DNA from: Pseudoscardovia suis | GTDB lineage: Bacteria; Actinomycetota; Actinomycetes; Actinomycetales; Bifidobacteriaceae | DNA length: 64,000 nucleotides | Direction: 5' to 3' | Assembly: GCF_002797875.1 (NCBI RefSeq) | Contig: NZ_PGFC01000001.1 | Location: forward strand, 620,001-684,000 | Program-made: the position numbers and the translations under genes | Notes under the pieces: generated by a model | Database searches by the model: none | Told to the model about the DNA's origin: nothing | The model's input: only the letters and a program-made list of their open reading frames with translations | Shown here: one piece after another, positions 18,601 to 29,180 of the stretch | How the letters are laid out: each line of letters starts with the position of its first letter | Numbering within the stretch: the first letter of the stretch is position 1

Positions 18601-18784
18601 GTCCTGCCGCCGGGGCAAGACGATCATCTCCCGCCCCTGCGCACCACCGCACAGCACCGGTCCCACCGCACATCTGCGCCACACAGGTCTGCCCACGCCC
18701 TGCGCTGCACAGGTGGGGCACGCTGCACCGATCAACCGCACAGGCGGGGCGCACTGAAACCAGGCAACCTCGCATCCTGGCATG
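18601..18784. other. Spacer between repeat array 2 and the aspS terminator
   Basis: GC-rich sequence with no convincing gene. It has no more 74-bp units, though short words such as GCACACC and CACCGCAC recur, suggesting decayed copies of the array. Confidence 0.5.
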
Positions 18785-18827
18785 CAAAAGGGCGCTTCAC
18801 TGTGCGATGTACACAGTGAAGCGCCCT
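18785..18827 (-). terminator. Strong bidirectional hairpin, probable aspS terminator
   Basis: A perfect 16-bp stem (18789-18804 with 18812-18827, arm AGGGCGCTTCACTGTG) and a 7-nt loop. On the minus strand it is followed by TTTTGC. It lies about 290 bp after the aspS stop, which would give aspS a long repetitive 3' untranslated region. Confidence 0.8.
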
Positions 18828-18894
18828 GACAATCTGGGTGCGGTGAGAACCATCACTCGGCACGGAGAGTTGGACAAAGAGTTTAGTCAAAGTC

Positions 18895-19112
18895 CCGATA
18901 CAGCCGAGCCCCAGTCGAGGCAAAGGCCAGCCAAAGCCAAGACCAGAGCCAGCCGAGCCCCAGGCCAGCCAAGACCACGGCCCCAGTCAGACCCCAGCCA
19001 AAGCCAAGGCCAGAGCCCTTAGCCGGCCAAAGCTCAGCCAGCCCAGCCAAAGCTCAGCCAGCCCAGCCGAAACCTAGCCCAGCCAGAGCCAGACCCCGGC
19101 CCCGGCCCTACT
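18895..19112. repeat. CAGCC-rich low-complexity tract behind aspS
   Basis: About 220 bp built from short degenerate units such as AGCCAAAGCCAAG, CAGCCCAGCCAAAGCTCAG and CCAGAGCCAGACCC. It lies between the aspS stop codon and its probable terminator. On the transcribed (minus) strand it is a purine-rich GGCTGG/TTGGCTGG repeat. No coding function is supported. Confidence 0.75.
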
Positions 19113-19116
19113 GCTC

Positions 19117-20922
<1,806 letters not shown>

Positions 20923-21162
20923 CGTTCCTCTATTCCATCCTTTGCCGCCAGCGATCGGTCGAGCCGCGCCGGCGTTTGTGCCGGATTGTGATGTTTGCCG
21001 GAATGCCCCGTATTGTCCGCATTCCACGCGCTCCGCCCGAGGCGGGGCCCGAAAACAACCGCGCACCACCCTACCCCATGCCGTTGAATTGACCGGCGCA
21101 AGGGCGAGGTGCGCGGTCCATGTCATGCGCCGCGCCGGGCAGACGCGCCCGTATCAGCCTTA

Positions 21163-22563
21163 TCAGTCGCCAAGCTTCACGTCTTGCAGCGCGTAGCCGT
21201 CGGCAGGCGTCCATGTGGCGCGGTCTGCCTGGGTCTGCTCGCCGGTGACGATGTTCTTCACTTCGTCGGGCGCGCCTTCCTGGCCGTCGGCGCCTTCGGG
21301 GAACCACACGTAGGGAATCCCCAGCTTGTCGGCGTATTTGATCTGCTTGCCAAGCTTGGCGGCGGTGGGGGCGACGTCGGCGGCGATGCCACGGGAGCGC
21401 AATGCTGCGGCGATGCGGTTGGATTCACCGCGGCGTTCCTCATCCCACACCGCCACGAGCACGGCGGCGGGAGACACGCGCGTCGCCGTGGCGTGCGCGG
21501 TATGGAGCATGTACGAGACGAGACGGGACAGTCCGATGGACAGGCCAACGCCCGGGTACGTGCGGTTGCCGTGGGAGGCGAGGTTGTCGTAACGGCCGCC
21601 CGAGCAGATGGATCCCAGTGCGGACGCGCTATCAAGGAACGTCTCGTACACGGAACCCGTGTAATAGTCGAGTCCACGGGCGATCTTGAGGTCGGCGATG
21701 ACGGCGCCGGGGAGGATCACGGCGGCTTCGTCCACGATCATCGCAAGCGTCGCCACGCCCTGGGACGCGAGCGCGTAGGCGTCGGAGTCCTTGGGGATGC
21801 GGTGTTCGTCGCACAGTGCGTCGAACTTGCTGCGCAGCTCGTCGCCGTTGGCCGCCGTCATGTCGGCCAGTTCGAGGCATGCCGCCGCTTGTCCGGCGTC
21901 TGCGCCGCATTCAGAGACGAGCAGCTTGGCGACCTCATCGGGGCCGATCTTGTCAAGCTTGTCGATTTCGCGCAGCACGCCCTCGATGTCGGTCAGTCCC
22001 AGGCCACGGTAGAAGCCTTCGGACAGCTTGCGGTTGTTGGCGTGCACGGTCGCCTTGGGCAGGCCGAAGGCACGCAGCTGCTCGAGGGCGGTCACCATGA
22101 CCAGAGGCAGCTCCACCTCGTAATGCTCGGGAAGCGTGCCGTTGCCCACCACATCGATGTCGGCTTGCACGAATTCACGGAAGCGGCCCTCCTGGGGGCG
22201 TTCGCCGCGCCATACCTTCTGGATCTGCCAGCGCTTGAACGGGAAGGCGAGGTCGCCGGAATGCTCCACGACGTAACGACTGAGCGGCACCGTCAGATCG
22301 AAGTGCAACCCCAGGCGCTCGGGAAGGGGCGTGTCGTTCTCCTGCCCCGCGGTCACCTCCTGCAGACGCGACAGCAGGTAAATCTCCTTGCTGGTCTCGC
22401 CTTTCTTGAGCAGACTGGCACCGGTCTCCACCGCGCGCGTCTCGATACCGATGAATCCATTGAGTTCGAAAATCCTGCGGAGCGTGTCGATGACCCGCTG
22501 CTCGACGACTCGTTCGGCGGGCAGCCACTCCGGGAATCCTGATATTGATGCACCTTTAGCCAC
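21163..22563 (-). CDS. hisS: Histidyl-tRNA synthetase
   Basis: A class II synthetase of 466 residues that charges tRNA-His. Motif 2 lies in IQKVWRGERPQEGRFREF, the HisA motif is LKIARGLDYYTGSVYE, and motif 3 is GVGLSIGLSRL. The C-terminal anticodon-binding domain (about residues 360-460) follows. The start is a GTG at 22563 giving VAKGASISGFPEW, matching the expected family N-terminus. No Shine-Dalgarno sequence precedes it, and a TATTAT box ends only eight bases before it, which suggests a leaderless message. It is 240 bp upstream of aspS on the same strand. Confidence 0.95.
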   Translation of the reverse strand: MAKGASISGFPEWLPAERVVEQRVIDTLRRIFELNGFIGIETRAVETGASLLKKGETSKEIYLLSRLQEVTAGQENDTPLPERLGLHFDLTVPLSRYVVEHSGDLAFPFKRWQIQKVWRGERPQEGRFREFVQADIDVVGNGTLPEHYEVELPLVMVTALEQLRAFGLPKATVHANNRKLSEGFYRGLGLTDIEGVLREIDKLDKIGPDEVAKLLVSECGADAGQAAACLELADMTAANGDELRSKFDALCDEHRIPKDSDAYALASQGVATLAMIVDEAAVILPGAVIADLKIARGLDYYTGSVYETFLDSASALGSICSGGRYDNLASHGNRTYPGVGLSIGLSRLVSYMLHTAHATATRVSPAAVLVAVWDEERRGESNRIAAALRSRGIAADVAPTAAKLGKQIKYADKLGIPYVWFPEGADGQEGAPDEVKNIVTGEQTQADRATWTPADGYALQDVKLGD

Positions 22564-22696
22564 GAATCCATATAATAAGTTATGTTGTGGAAAAACCGTG
22601 GCCCCGCCCACCCTTCAGACACCAAGCTTGAGGCGCCGGGAAAGGCCCGCCGGCCTCATGGTATTTCCTCCCTCACCTACCTCCAAGGAGATGACT
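22564..22696. promoter_or_regulatory. Divergent promoter region hisS / DUF349 gene
   Basis: The 133-bp gap contains TATAAT on the plus strand at 22571-22576 and, overlapping it, TATTAT on the minus strand. The second would place transcription start at or near the hisS GTG. No good -35 box is seen at standard spacing for either. Confidence 0.45.
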
Positions 22697-24103
22697 ATGT
22701 CCGAACAGACTGTCACCACGCCCGATAATGAATCCGCCTCCACCCCCAAGCCCGCCGCTCCCAAGGCGACGGCAGCCAAGCCGGGGCCCCATCCATCCCC
22801 TGCTGCGTTTGCCAAGAAGGCGGCCTCGGCAACGGTGAAACCGGTGTCGACGACGTTCTCCGACGAGGATGTGCGAGATGCCGAGAAGTTCGGCCGCGTG
22901 GCGGACGACGGGACGGTGTTCGTCAAGGACGGGGACGACGAGCGTGCCGTCGGCCAGTATCCGGACGCCGAGAAGGAGAAGGCGCTGGAGCCTTACGCCA
23001 AGCGCTATCTGGAGCTCAAGACCAAGCTCGACCAGTTCGCCGCGCGCCTCGCATCCTCCGCCATCAAGCCCGGCGAGATCGGCAAGACGCTGCAGCAGCT
23101 GCAGTCCGAGGTCGCCGAGCCGCAGGTGGTGGGCGATCTCGAGGCCCTGCGCAAGCAGTTCGGCGAACTGAAGGTCGCCGGCGAACAGCGCAAGCAGGAA
23201 CTCGAGAAGCAGCGCAAGGAGGCCTATGCGAAGGCCCTTGCCGAGCGCACGAAGATCGTCGAGGAGGCCGAGCAGATCGTGGCAGGCCTTGGCGACAACA
23301 CGAACTGGCGCGACACCGGCGACAAGCTGCAGAAGGTGTTCGAGGAATGGCAGCACCACCAGAAGACGACGATGCGCCTCAACAAGTCCGACGCCGACGC
23401 CCTGTGGAAGCGTTTCTCCGCCGCTCGCTCCACGTTCGCCACGCGCCGCCGCAAGTGGAGCCAGGCGCGTGACGCGCAGCGCGCCGAGGCGAAGGCCGCC
23501 AAGGAGCAGATCATCAAGGAGGCCGAGGAGATCAAGGACTCCACGGATTGGGGCGAGACGTCGCACAAGTTCAACGAGCTGATGGACCGTTGGAAGCGTT
23601 CGGGCCACACCGGCCGCCAGGAGGACGACGCCCTGTGGGCGCGCTTCCGCGCCGCCGCTGACACGTTCTTCAACGCCCGCCAGGCCGATCGCGACAAGAT
23701 GAACGAAGGCGAAAAGGAGAACCTCGCCAAGAAGGAGGAGCTGCTCAAGCAGGCGCAGGCCCTTGTGCCGGTCAAGTCCGCGAAGGAAGCCAAGCAGGCC
23801 CGCCAGGCGCTGAGCAAGATCCAGGAGCAGTGGGACCAGGTCGGCTTCGTGCCGCGTTCCGACGTGCATCGCATCGAGTCCGCCCTCGACGACGTCGACC
23901 GCCAGATCAAGTCGGTTGAAGAGGCCGAATGGAAGAAGACGGATCCGGAGACCGAGGCGCGCAAGTCCGACTTCGAACGCCAGCTCGAGGACCAGCTCGC
24001 CGAGCTTGACAAGAAGATCGCCGCCGAGACCGATCCGAAGAAGAAGGCCGACCTCGAGGCCGAGAAGGCGACGAAGGAGAAGTGGCTGTCCGTCGTCAAG
24101 TGA
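22697..24103 (+). CDS. DUF349 repeat coiled-coil protein
   Basis: A soluble, highly charged helical protein of 468 residues. After a Pro/Ala/Lys-rich N-terminus (to about residue 55), it has several DUF349 repeats of roughly 70 residues. They are recognised by the pattern W-x-x-x-G-x and LWKRFSAARSTF / LWARFRAAADTF, with long Lys/Glu coiled-coil segments between them and at the C-terminus. The family's function is not established, though related proteins have been linked to RNA metabolism or DNA repair in name only. The start at 22697 follows AAGGAG with ideal spacing. A strong terminator follows at 24187. Confidence 0.85.
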   Translation: MSEQTVTTPDNESASTPKPAAPKATAAKPGPHPSPAAFAKKAASATVKPVSTTFSDEDVRDAEKFGRVADDGTVFVKDGDDERAVGQYPDAEKEKALEPYAKRYLELKTKLDQFAARLASSAIKPGEIGKTLQQLQSEVAEPQVVGDLEALRKQFGELKVAGEQRKQELEKQRKEAYAKALAERTKIVEEAEQIVAGLGDNTNWRDTGDKLQKVFEEWQHHQKTTMRLNKSDADALWKRFSAARSTFATRRRKWSQARDAQRAEAKAAKEQIIKEAEEIKDSTDWGETSHKFNELMDRWKRSGHTGRQEDDALWARFRAAADTFFNARQADRDKMNEGEKENLAKKEELLKQAQALVPVKSAKEAKQARQALSKIQEQWDQVGFVPRSDVHRIESALDDVDRQIKSVEEAEWKKTDPETEARKSDFERQLEDQLAELDKKIAAETDPKKKADLEAEKATKEKWLSVVK

Positions 24104-24186
24104 CGTGACACCTGCCGAGGAAGTTCCCGGCAGGGAAAATTCCCCGGCAGGTCACTCCCCTGTCGGGCTCCCGCCAACGCATGAAT

Positions 24187-24236
24187 AAGCCTCCCGCATC
24201 CTGTGTCTTGTCAAAGGATGCGGGAGGCTTTCTTTT
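24187..24236 (+). terminator. Terminator of the DUF349 gene
   Basis: A perfect 16-bp stem (24187-24202 with 24215-24230, arm AAGCCTCCCGCATCCT) and 12-nt loop, followed by TCTTTTG. It separates the DUF349 gene from the convergent rel gene. Confidence 0.9.
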
Positions 24237-24344
24237 GTCGATGCACTGCCGTCCGCCCGGCGCCATCCGGCACCGGCATGCGCAGAACCGCATGCGCGGC
24301 ACCCTCCATGTGCGCCAACCGGCACGTGTGGCGGCTCGCGCGCC

Positions 24345-26783
24345 TTAACGGATGTTGCGGATCTTCAAGGAATCCTGGGACGACTGGCCGGTGAGCCGGT
24401 AGCAGTCGAACACGCCGTCGATCTTGCGAATGTCGGCGAGCAGCCGTTCGAGGTTCTTGGGGTCGGCCATCTCGAACGTGAACTGCGAGATGGCCACACG
24501 GTCCTCGCCGGTGGATTGTGAGCCGGAGAGGATGTTGACGCCATGGTCGGAGAGCACCTTCGTGATGTCGCTGAGCAGATGGCCGCGGTCAAGGGCCTCG
24601 GTCTGGATCTTGACGAGGAAGTTGCCCTTGTCGCCCGTCCACGCCACTTCTACGATGCGGTCGGGTTGCGTCGCCTCAAGGTTGAGGATGTTGACGCAGT
24701 CGGCGCGATGCACCGACACGCCCTGCATGCGCGTGATGAAGCCGACGATCTTGTCACCGGGAACGGGCATGCAGCAGCGGGCGAGCTTGACCCACACGCC
24801 TTCGACGCCCTTGACGGAGACCCCCACGTCGCCCTTGTGCGAATGACGCGGCGTGGAGGGCAGCACGGTGTGCTCGACCTCCTTGACAGCCTCTTCGGAG
24901 CTGGAGTCCTTGACCATGTGGGCGATGACGTTCTGCGCGGAGATGGCGCCCTCGCCAATGTTGGCCAGCATGGTGTCGGAGTCGGGGAATCCCAGTTCCT
25001 CGGCAACGCGCGCCACGGAGGCGGGCGCCATGAGGATGTTCACCGGCATGTTGCGCTTGCGCATCGCGTGCGTGAGGTCGTCGCGACCGGCGTCGATCAT
25101 CTCGGTGCGGCGTTCCTTCGTGAACCACTGGCGGATCTTGTTGCGCGCCTTGGGGCTCTTGACGAAGCTGAGCCAGTCATGCGACGGTCCGGCGTTCTCC
25201 GCCTTCGACGTGAGCACCTCGACGGTGTCGCCGTTCTGCAGTTCCGTGTCGAGCGGCACGAGCCTGCCGTTGACGCGCGCGCCCATCGTGTGGTGGCCCA
25301 CCTCGGTGTGCACGGCGTAGGCGAAATCGACCGGCGTGGCGTGCGCCGGCAGCGGGACAATCTTGCCCTTGGGCGTGAACACATACACCTGCGCGGAGCC
25401 AAGGTCCTCCTTGAGTGTGCCAAGGAACTCATCCGAGTCCGGCGTCTCGCTCGTCCAGTCCGCCAGCTGCTGGATCCACTTGAGGTTGTCCGCCTCGCTG
25501 AGCTCCTCGCGGGACGCGGAATCCGCGGACTGCAGTTCCTTCTCACGCTGGCGGTCCGAGTTGTCCGGCTTGCTCAGCGCACGCCCGGCCTGGCCGTTCT
25601 CCTTGTACTTCCAATGCGCGGCGATGCCGAATTCGCTGCGGCGGTGCATCTCCCACGTGCGGATCTGGATCTCGACGGGCTTGCCGCCCGGCCCCACGAC
25701 GGTCGTGTGCAACGACTGGTACATGTTGAGCTTGGGCATGGCGATGTAATCCTTGAAACGCCCCGGCACCGGGCTCCAGCGCGCATGCACGGCGCCAAGC
25801 GCGGCATAGCAGTCGCGGATCGAATTGACGATGATGCGCACGCCCAGCAGGTCGTAGATGTTCTCGAACTCGATGCCGCGCACGACCATCTTCTGGTAGA
25901 TGCTGTAATAGTCCTTCGGCCTGCCGGTGACGTAGGCGTCGATGCCTTGTGCCTTGAGGTCCTCTTCGATCTCGTCGATGACCTGCTTGAGATAGACCTC
26001 GCGCTGACCGGCGCGATGCTTGACGAGCAGCACGATCTCGTTGTAGATCTTCGGCTCGAGTGTCTTGAAGCTCAGTTCCTCCAGCTCGGTCTTGATGGCG
26101 TTCATGCCCAGACGGTTGGCCAGGGGCGCATACACGTCGAGGGTCTCGCGGGCCTTGCGCTGGGCGCTCGAGGTCTTGACGTAGCGCCATGTGCGGGCGT
26201 TGTGCACGCGGTCGGCGAGCTTGACCACGAGGACGCGCACGTCGCGGCTCATGGCGACGACCATCTTGCGGATCGTCTCGGCCTGCGCGGACTCCCCCAC
26301 GTCCATCTTCGTGAGCTTGGTGACGCCATCCACGAGCCCCGCGACGGTGTCGCCGAATTCCTCGCGGCATTGGTCGAGCGTGTAATCGGTGTCCTCCACC
26401 GTGTCGTGGAGCAGTCCGGCGGCGACGACGGTGGGGCTCATGCCCAGGTCGGCGAGCGTCTGCGCGACGGCGAGGGGGTGGATGATGTAGGGCTCGCCGG
26501 ATTTGCGTCGCTGCGAGCTGTGCTGCTTGACGGCGCGCGCATAGGCCCGGCGCAGTATGGAAAGGTCGACGTTGGGATGGTGTTCGCGGCACATCTGCCA
26601 GATGGGAAGCAGCGGGTCGGTGGGGTCGGCGCTGATCTCGCAGCCGAGTTTGCTCGAAGCGATGCTCGTGCCCGGGTCGCTCTGCGCTCCCCTGCCTTGT
26701 GCCCGCGCGTCCATGGCCGCCTTGCGCATCGGGGCGGCATCCTCCGCCGCGCCCGTGGCCTCCGTGTGCTTCTCCTCGTCCAT
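24345..26783 (-). CDS. relA: Bifunctional (p)ppGpp synthetase/hydrolase
   Basis: A long RSH protein of about 812 residues controlling the stringent response. The order of domains is: HD hydrolase with AAGLLHDTVEDT, the synthetase region with RPKDYYSIYQKM and LNMYQSLHTTV, TGS (VFTPKGKIVPLPAHATPVDF), a zinc-finger/conserved Cys segment (KLARCCMPVPGD) and a C-terminal ACT domain (about the last 80 residues). HD residues are intact, so both activities are expected. The start is set at the ATG at 26783 (MDEEKHTE); the N-terminal 60 residues are low complexity. Confidence 0.95.
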   Translation of the reverse strand: MDEEKHTEATGAAEDAAPMRKAAMDARAQGRGAQSDPGTSIASSKLGCEISADPTDPLLPIWQMCREHHPNVDLSILRRAYARAVKQHSSQRRKSGEPYIIHPLAVAQTLADLGMSPTVVAAGLLHDTVEDTDYTLDQCREEFGDTVAGLVDGVTKLTKMDVGESAQAETIRKMVVAMSRDVRVLVVKLADRVHNARTWRYVKTSSAQRKARETLDVYAPLANRLGMNAIKTELEELSFKTLEPKIYNEIVLLVKHRAGQREVYLKQVIDEIEEDLKAQGIDAYVTGRPKDYYSIYQKMVVRGIEFENIYDLLGVRIIVNSIRDCYAALGAVHARWSPVPGRFKDYIAMPKLNMYQSLHTTVVGPGGKPVEIQIRTWEMHRRSEFGIAAHWKYKENGQAGRALSKPDNSDRQREKELQSADSASREELSEADNLKWIQQLADWTSETPDSDEFLGTLKEDLGSAQVYVFTPKGKIVPLPAHATPVDFAYAVHTEVGHHTMGARVNGRLVPLDTELQNGDTVEVLTSKAENAGPSHDWLSFVKSPKARNKIRQWFTKERRTEMIDAGRDDLTHAMRKRNMPVNILMAPASVARVAEELGFPDSDTMLANIGEGAISAQNVIAHMVKDSSSEEAVKEVEHTVLPSTPRHSHKGDVGVSVKGVEGVWVKLARCCMPVPGDKIVGFITRMQGVSVHRADCVNILNLEATQPDRIVEVAWTGDKGNFLVKIQTEALDRGHLLSDITKVLSDHGVNILSGSQSTGEDRVAISQFTFEMADPKNLERLLADIRKIDGVFDCYRLTGQSSQDSLKIRNIR

Positions 26784-26909
26784 GTCGATGTCCCTTCCGG
26801 TAATCGAAACGCCGCGGCGGGGCATCCGCCCCGCCGTTTCACTCCATCATAACCAGCCGCTGCACCCGCCGCGTCCCGGAAGGCGACGGCCATGGCGCAA
26901 CATAGCCGT

Positions 26910-27398
26910 TTACAGCCCTGTCGAGCCGAATCCCCGTTCCGCCCGGTCGGAGCCAGGCAAGGTGGTCGCCGGAACGAAACGCGCCTCCACGTAGCGTTGG
27001 ATGACCATCTGGGCGATGCGGTCGCCCTTGTGGAACACCGCGGTGGTGTGCGGGTCGAGGTTGATGAGCGGCACCTTGATTTCGCCACGGTAGCCCGCGT
27101 CCACGGTGCCCGGAGCGTTGAGGACCGTCACTCCCTGCTTGGCTGCGAGGCCGGAACGCGGGTGCACGAGCGCCACGTAGCCGGCGGGCAGCGCGATGGC
27201 GATGCCGGTGGGCACGAGGCGGCGTTCAAACGGGGCAAGGGAGAAATCCTCGGCGGCGCGCAGGTCCACGCCTGCGTCACCGGCGTGCGCGTAACACAGA
27301 CGGGCGTTGTCCGCGCCGCCTTCGCCGTCGCCTGCCGCGGACAGGTCCTTGACGAGGACCTCCACGTTCTCGGGCTCGCAATAGGTGTCGTCGTACAT
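26910..27398 (-). CDS. dut: Deoxyuridine 5'-triphosphate nucleotidohydrolase
   Basis: A trimeric dUTPase of 162 residues that hydrolyses dUTP to dUMP and pyrophosphate. The five family motifs are visible: [34 protein letters not shown] and the C-terminal [10 protein letters not shown]. Its ATG overlaps the stop of the DUF4193 gene upstream by one base, so the two are translationally coupled. Confidence 0.96.
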   Translation of the reverse strand: MYDDTYCEPENVEVLVKDLSAAGDGEGGADNARLCYAHAGDAGVDLRAAEDFSLAPFERRLVPTGIAIALPAGYVALVHPRSGLAAKQGVTVLNAPGTVDAGYRGEIKVPLINLDPHTTAVFHKGDRIAQMVIQRYVEARFVPATTLPGSDRAERGFGSTGL

Positions 27399-27691
27399 CA
27401 GGCGGCGCACTCCTTGCACACCATCTGCCCGTCAGGCGTCGTGTATGCAAGCTGGGTGCGGTGCTTGACGAGGAAGCATTCGGAGCACACGAACTCGTCG
27501 CCCTGCATCGGCACGACGGTCACGGATGTGTCCTCGTTGCTCAGGTCCTCGCCCGGCAGCTCATAGCTTTCGGCGATGGCGTTCTCGTCATCGTCCATGT
27601 CGGTCGCCTGATTCTGGCTGTCTCCGCTCAGCGCCTCGACGGCTTCCTGATCGTCGTCCTTGTTGCGGGGAGCATCGTAATCCTGAGCCAT
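27398..27691 (-). CDS. DUF4193 zinc-ribbon protein
   Basis: A small acidic protein of 97 residues, conserved in actinobacteria next to dut and sepH. The C-terminal two CxxC pairs (CSECFL and CKECA, 21 residues between) suggest a zinc ribbon; the N-terminal 60 residues are Asp/Glu-rich and probably disordered. Function unknown. It lies divergent from sepH with 176 bp between them and is coupled to dut downstream. Confidence 0.88.
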   Translation of the reverse strand: MAQDYDAPRNKDDDQEAVEALSGDSQNQATDMDDDENAIAESYELPGEDLSNEDTSVTVVPMQGDEFVCSECFLVKHRTQLAYTTPDGQMVCKECAA

Positions 27692-27867
27692 GCCAGTCCT
27701 TTCGATGTATGGTCTGTATCACATATACGCGGCATAGAATACACGATTTGCGGACATGCACACGCAACATTTCGCCTTTTGCACCCCAATTCGGCCACAA
27801 ATGCGAAAAAACCGGTTCGCAATGGATAATATGAGATAAGAATTTCACGGAAAGTTGGTGCAAAGGC

Positions 27868-28950
27868 ATGGCCGAAGATTCGTTGCAACGCGCAAGCTTC
27901 GTTCGCACGGACGAGAACGGGCTCCTCGAGTTCCGCGTCGACGACGGACGGTTGATCTGCGTCGAGGTCACGGATGAGCTCGAACGCGGCATCATCGAGT
28001 CGAAACAGATCGTCGCCGAGCTCAAGGGGACGCCGTCGCCCCATTCCGAGAAGGCGCTGCCCATCTCCACGATTCAGACGCTGCTGCGCGCCGGGGAGGA
28101 CCCCGCCGACGTGGCCAAGGAATACAACATCGGCGAGCCTCTCGTGCGGCGCTTCGCCAAGCCGGTGGAAATCGAGAAGAAATACCAGATAGACCAGTTC
28201 CGCCACAGCCACATGCCCGGCTCCACGATCCCCCATGAGACGGTGGAGTCCGCGCTTCAGTCGCAGCTGTTGCAATCGGGTGTGCGTTTCACCGACGTGG
28301 CGTGGAGCGCGACCCGTCACGGGCGCGACCCATGGCGCATCCAGGCGAGCTTCCCGCAGTCGGGACGCACATACACCGCCGAATGGTCGTTCGACACGAT
28401 CCACGGCAACATCACATGCCTCGACCAAGTGTCCAAGAGACTGTTCAGCCGCACGCAGGCGACCGCCGCCCCCACGGAGGAGGAAAGCGCCGTGCAGGCA
28501 TCGGCGGAGCACGATGACGACGCCCCGTCCCGCGCTGCCGGCGCCGCGCAGGCACAGGGCGCGGGCAGCGCGGCGCCGCATGACGGCGCTTCCATGGGCA
28601 CGCCCCACGCCCCCGTGGAGGACGACATCGTCCGTCGCGGCGGCCGTCTCGCCGCACAGGACACCGCCGCGGAAGCATCCGCCCCGATATCCGATGCGCA
28701 CTCGGCGTCCGTTGCACAGGGGGCACGCCCGAGGTCTTCGCAAGCGTCTTCGCAGACGACGGATGACGCTCAGACAGAGCGCATCCCCGCGACCGGCGAG
28801 AACCCCGCCTCCCCCATCCCTGCCACAGCAAGTGCAGCAGACTCAGAGGCAACCGGTGCCGCCGCCCCGTCGCAGCAGGCTCAGCAGGCGCAGCCCAAGA
28901 AACAGCGCCCGGTGTTCCGCAAATGGGACGACATCATCTTTGGTGAGTGA
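27868..28950 (+). CDS. sepH: Septation protein SepH (DUF3071)
   Basis: A protein of 360 residues. The first 190 residues match actinobacterial SepH, which helps FtsZ assemble: residues 60-105 have the helix-turn-helix-like segment ISTIQTLLRAGEDPADVA followed by VRRFAKPVEIEKKY, and FTDVAWSATRHGRDPW follows. The rest is low complexity (Ala, Gln, Ser, Pro), ending in the conserved tail PVFRKWDDIIFG. The ATG at 27868 has no strong ribosome-binding site. A hairpin terminator follows at 29008. Confidence 0.88.
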   Translation: MAEDSLQRASFVRTDENGLLEFRVDDGRLICVEVTDELERGIIESKQIVAELKGTPSPHSEKALPISTIQTLLRAGEDPADVAKEYNIGEPLVRRFAKPVEIEKKYQIDQFRHSHMPGSTIPHETVESALQSQLLQSGVRFTDVAWSATRHGRDPWRIQASFPQSGRTYTAEWSFDTIHGNITCLDQVSKRLFSRTQATAAPTEEESAVQASAEHDDDAPSRAAGAAQAQGAGSAAPHDGASMGTPHAPVEDDIVRRGGRLAAQDTAAEASAPISDAHSASVAQGARPRSSQASSQTTDDAQTERIPATGENPASPIPATASAADSEATGAAAPSQQAQQAQPKKQRPVFRKWDDIIFGE

Positions 28951-29007
28951 ACCGGGTGAGTGAACCGGACGAGCGAACCGCCTGCAGGGAGCCGCACGCA
29001 TCCTGAC

Positions 29008-29065
29008 GCTGATGGGCGCCGCAGTGCCGTTGTCAGATGGCAACAGCATTACGGCGCCCATCAGC
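29008..29065. terminator. Terminator between sepH and the convergent phosphodiesterase gene
   Basis: A perfect 14-bp stem (29008-29021 with 29052-29065, arm GCTGATGGGCGCCG) with a 30-nt loop that can itself pair partly. No T-run follows on either strand, so it is probably a weak or bidirectional terminator. Confidence 0.6.
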
Positions 29066-29087
29066 ATTGCCGGCGCCCGCCGGTAGG

Positions 29088-29180
29088 GAGAATCCCGCAG
29101 TCCAAGCGGTTCCCGTCAGTCCGAGCGGTTCCCGTCAGTCCGAGCGGTTCCCGTCAGTCCGAGCGATCCCCGTCAGTCGA
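29088..29180. repeat. 19-bp tandem repeat at the end of the phosphodiesterase gene
   Basis: About four and a half copies of a 19-bp unit (GTCAGTCCGAGCGGTTCCC). The stop codon of the phosphodiesterase gene (29173-29175) lies inside the last copy, so the repeat has grown from the end of the reading frame outward. Confidence 0.85.

Noticed and set aside
17640..18800. ORFs of 60-230 codons in repeat array 2
   Set aside because: Same reason as for array 1; they overlap each other on both strands and follow the repeat.
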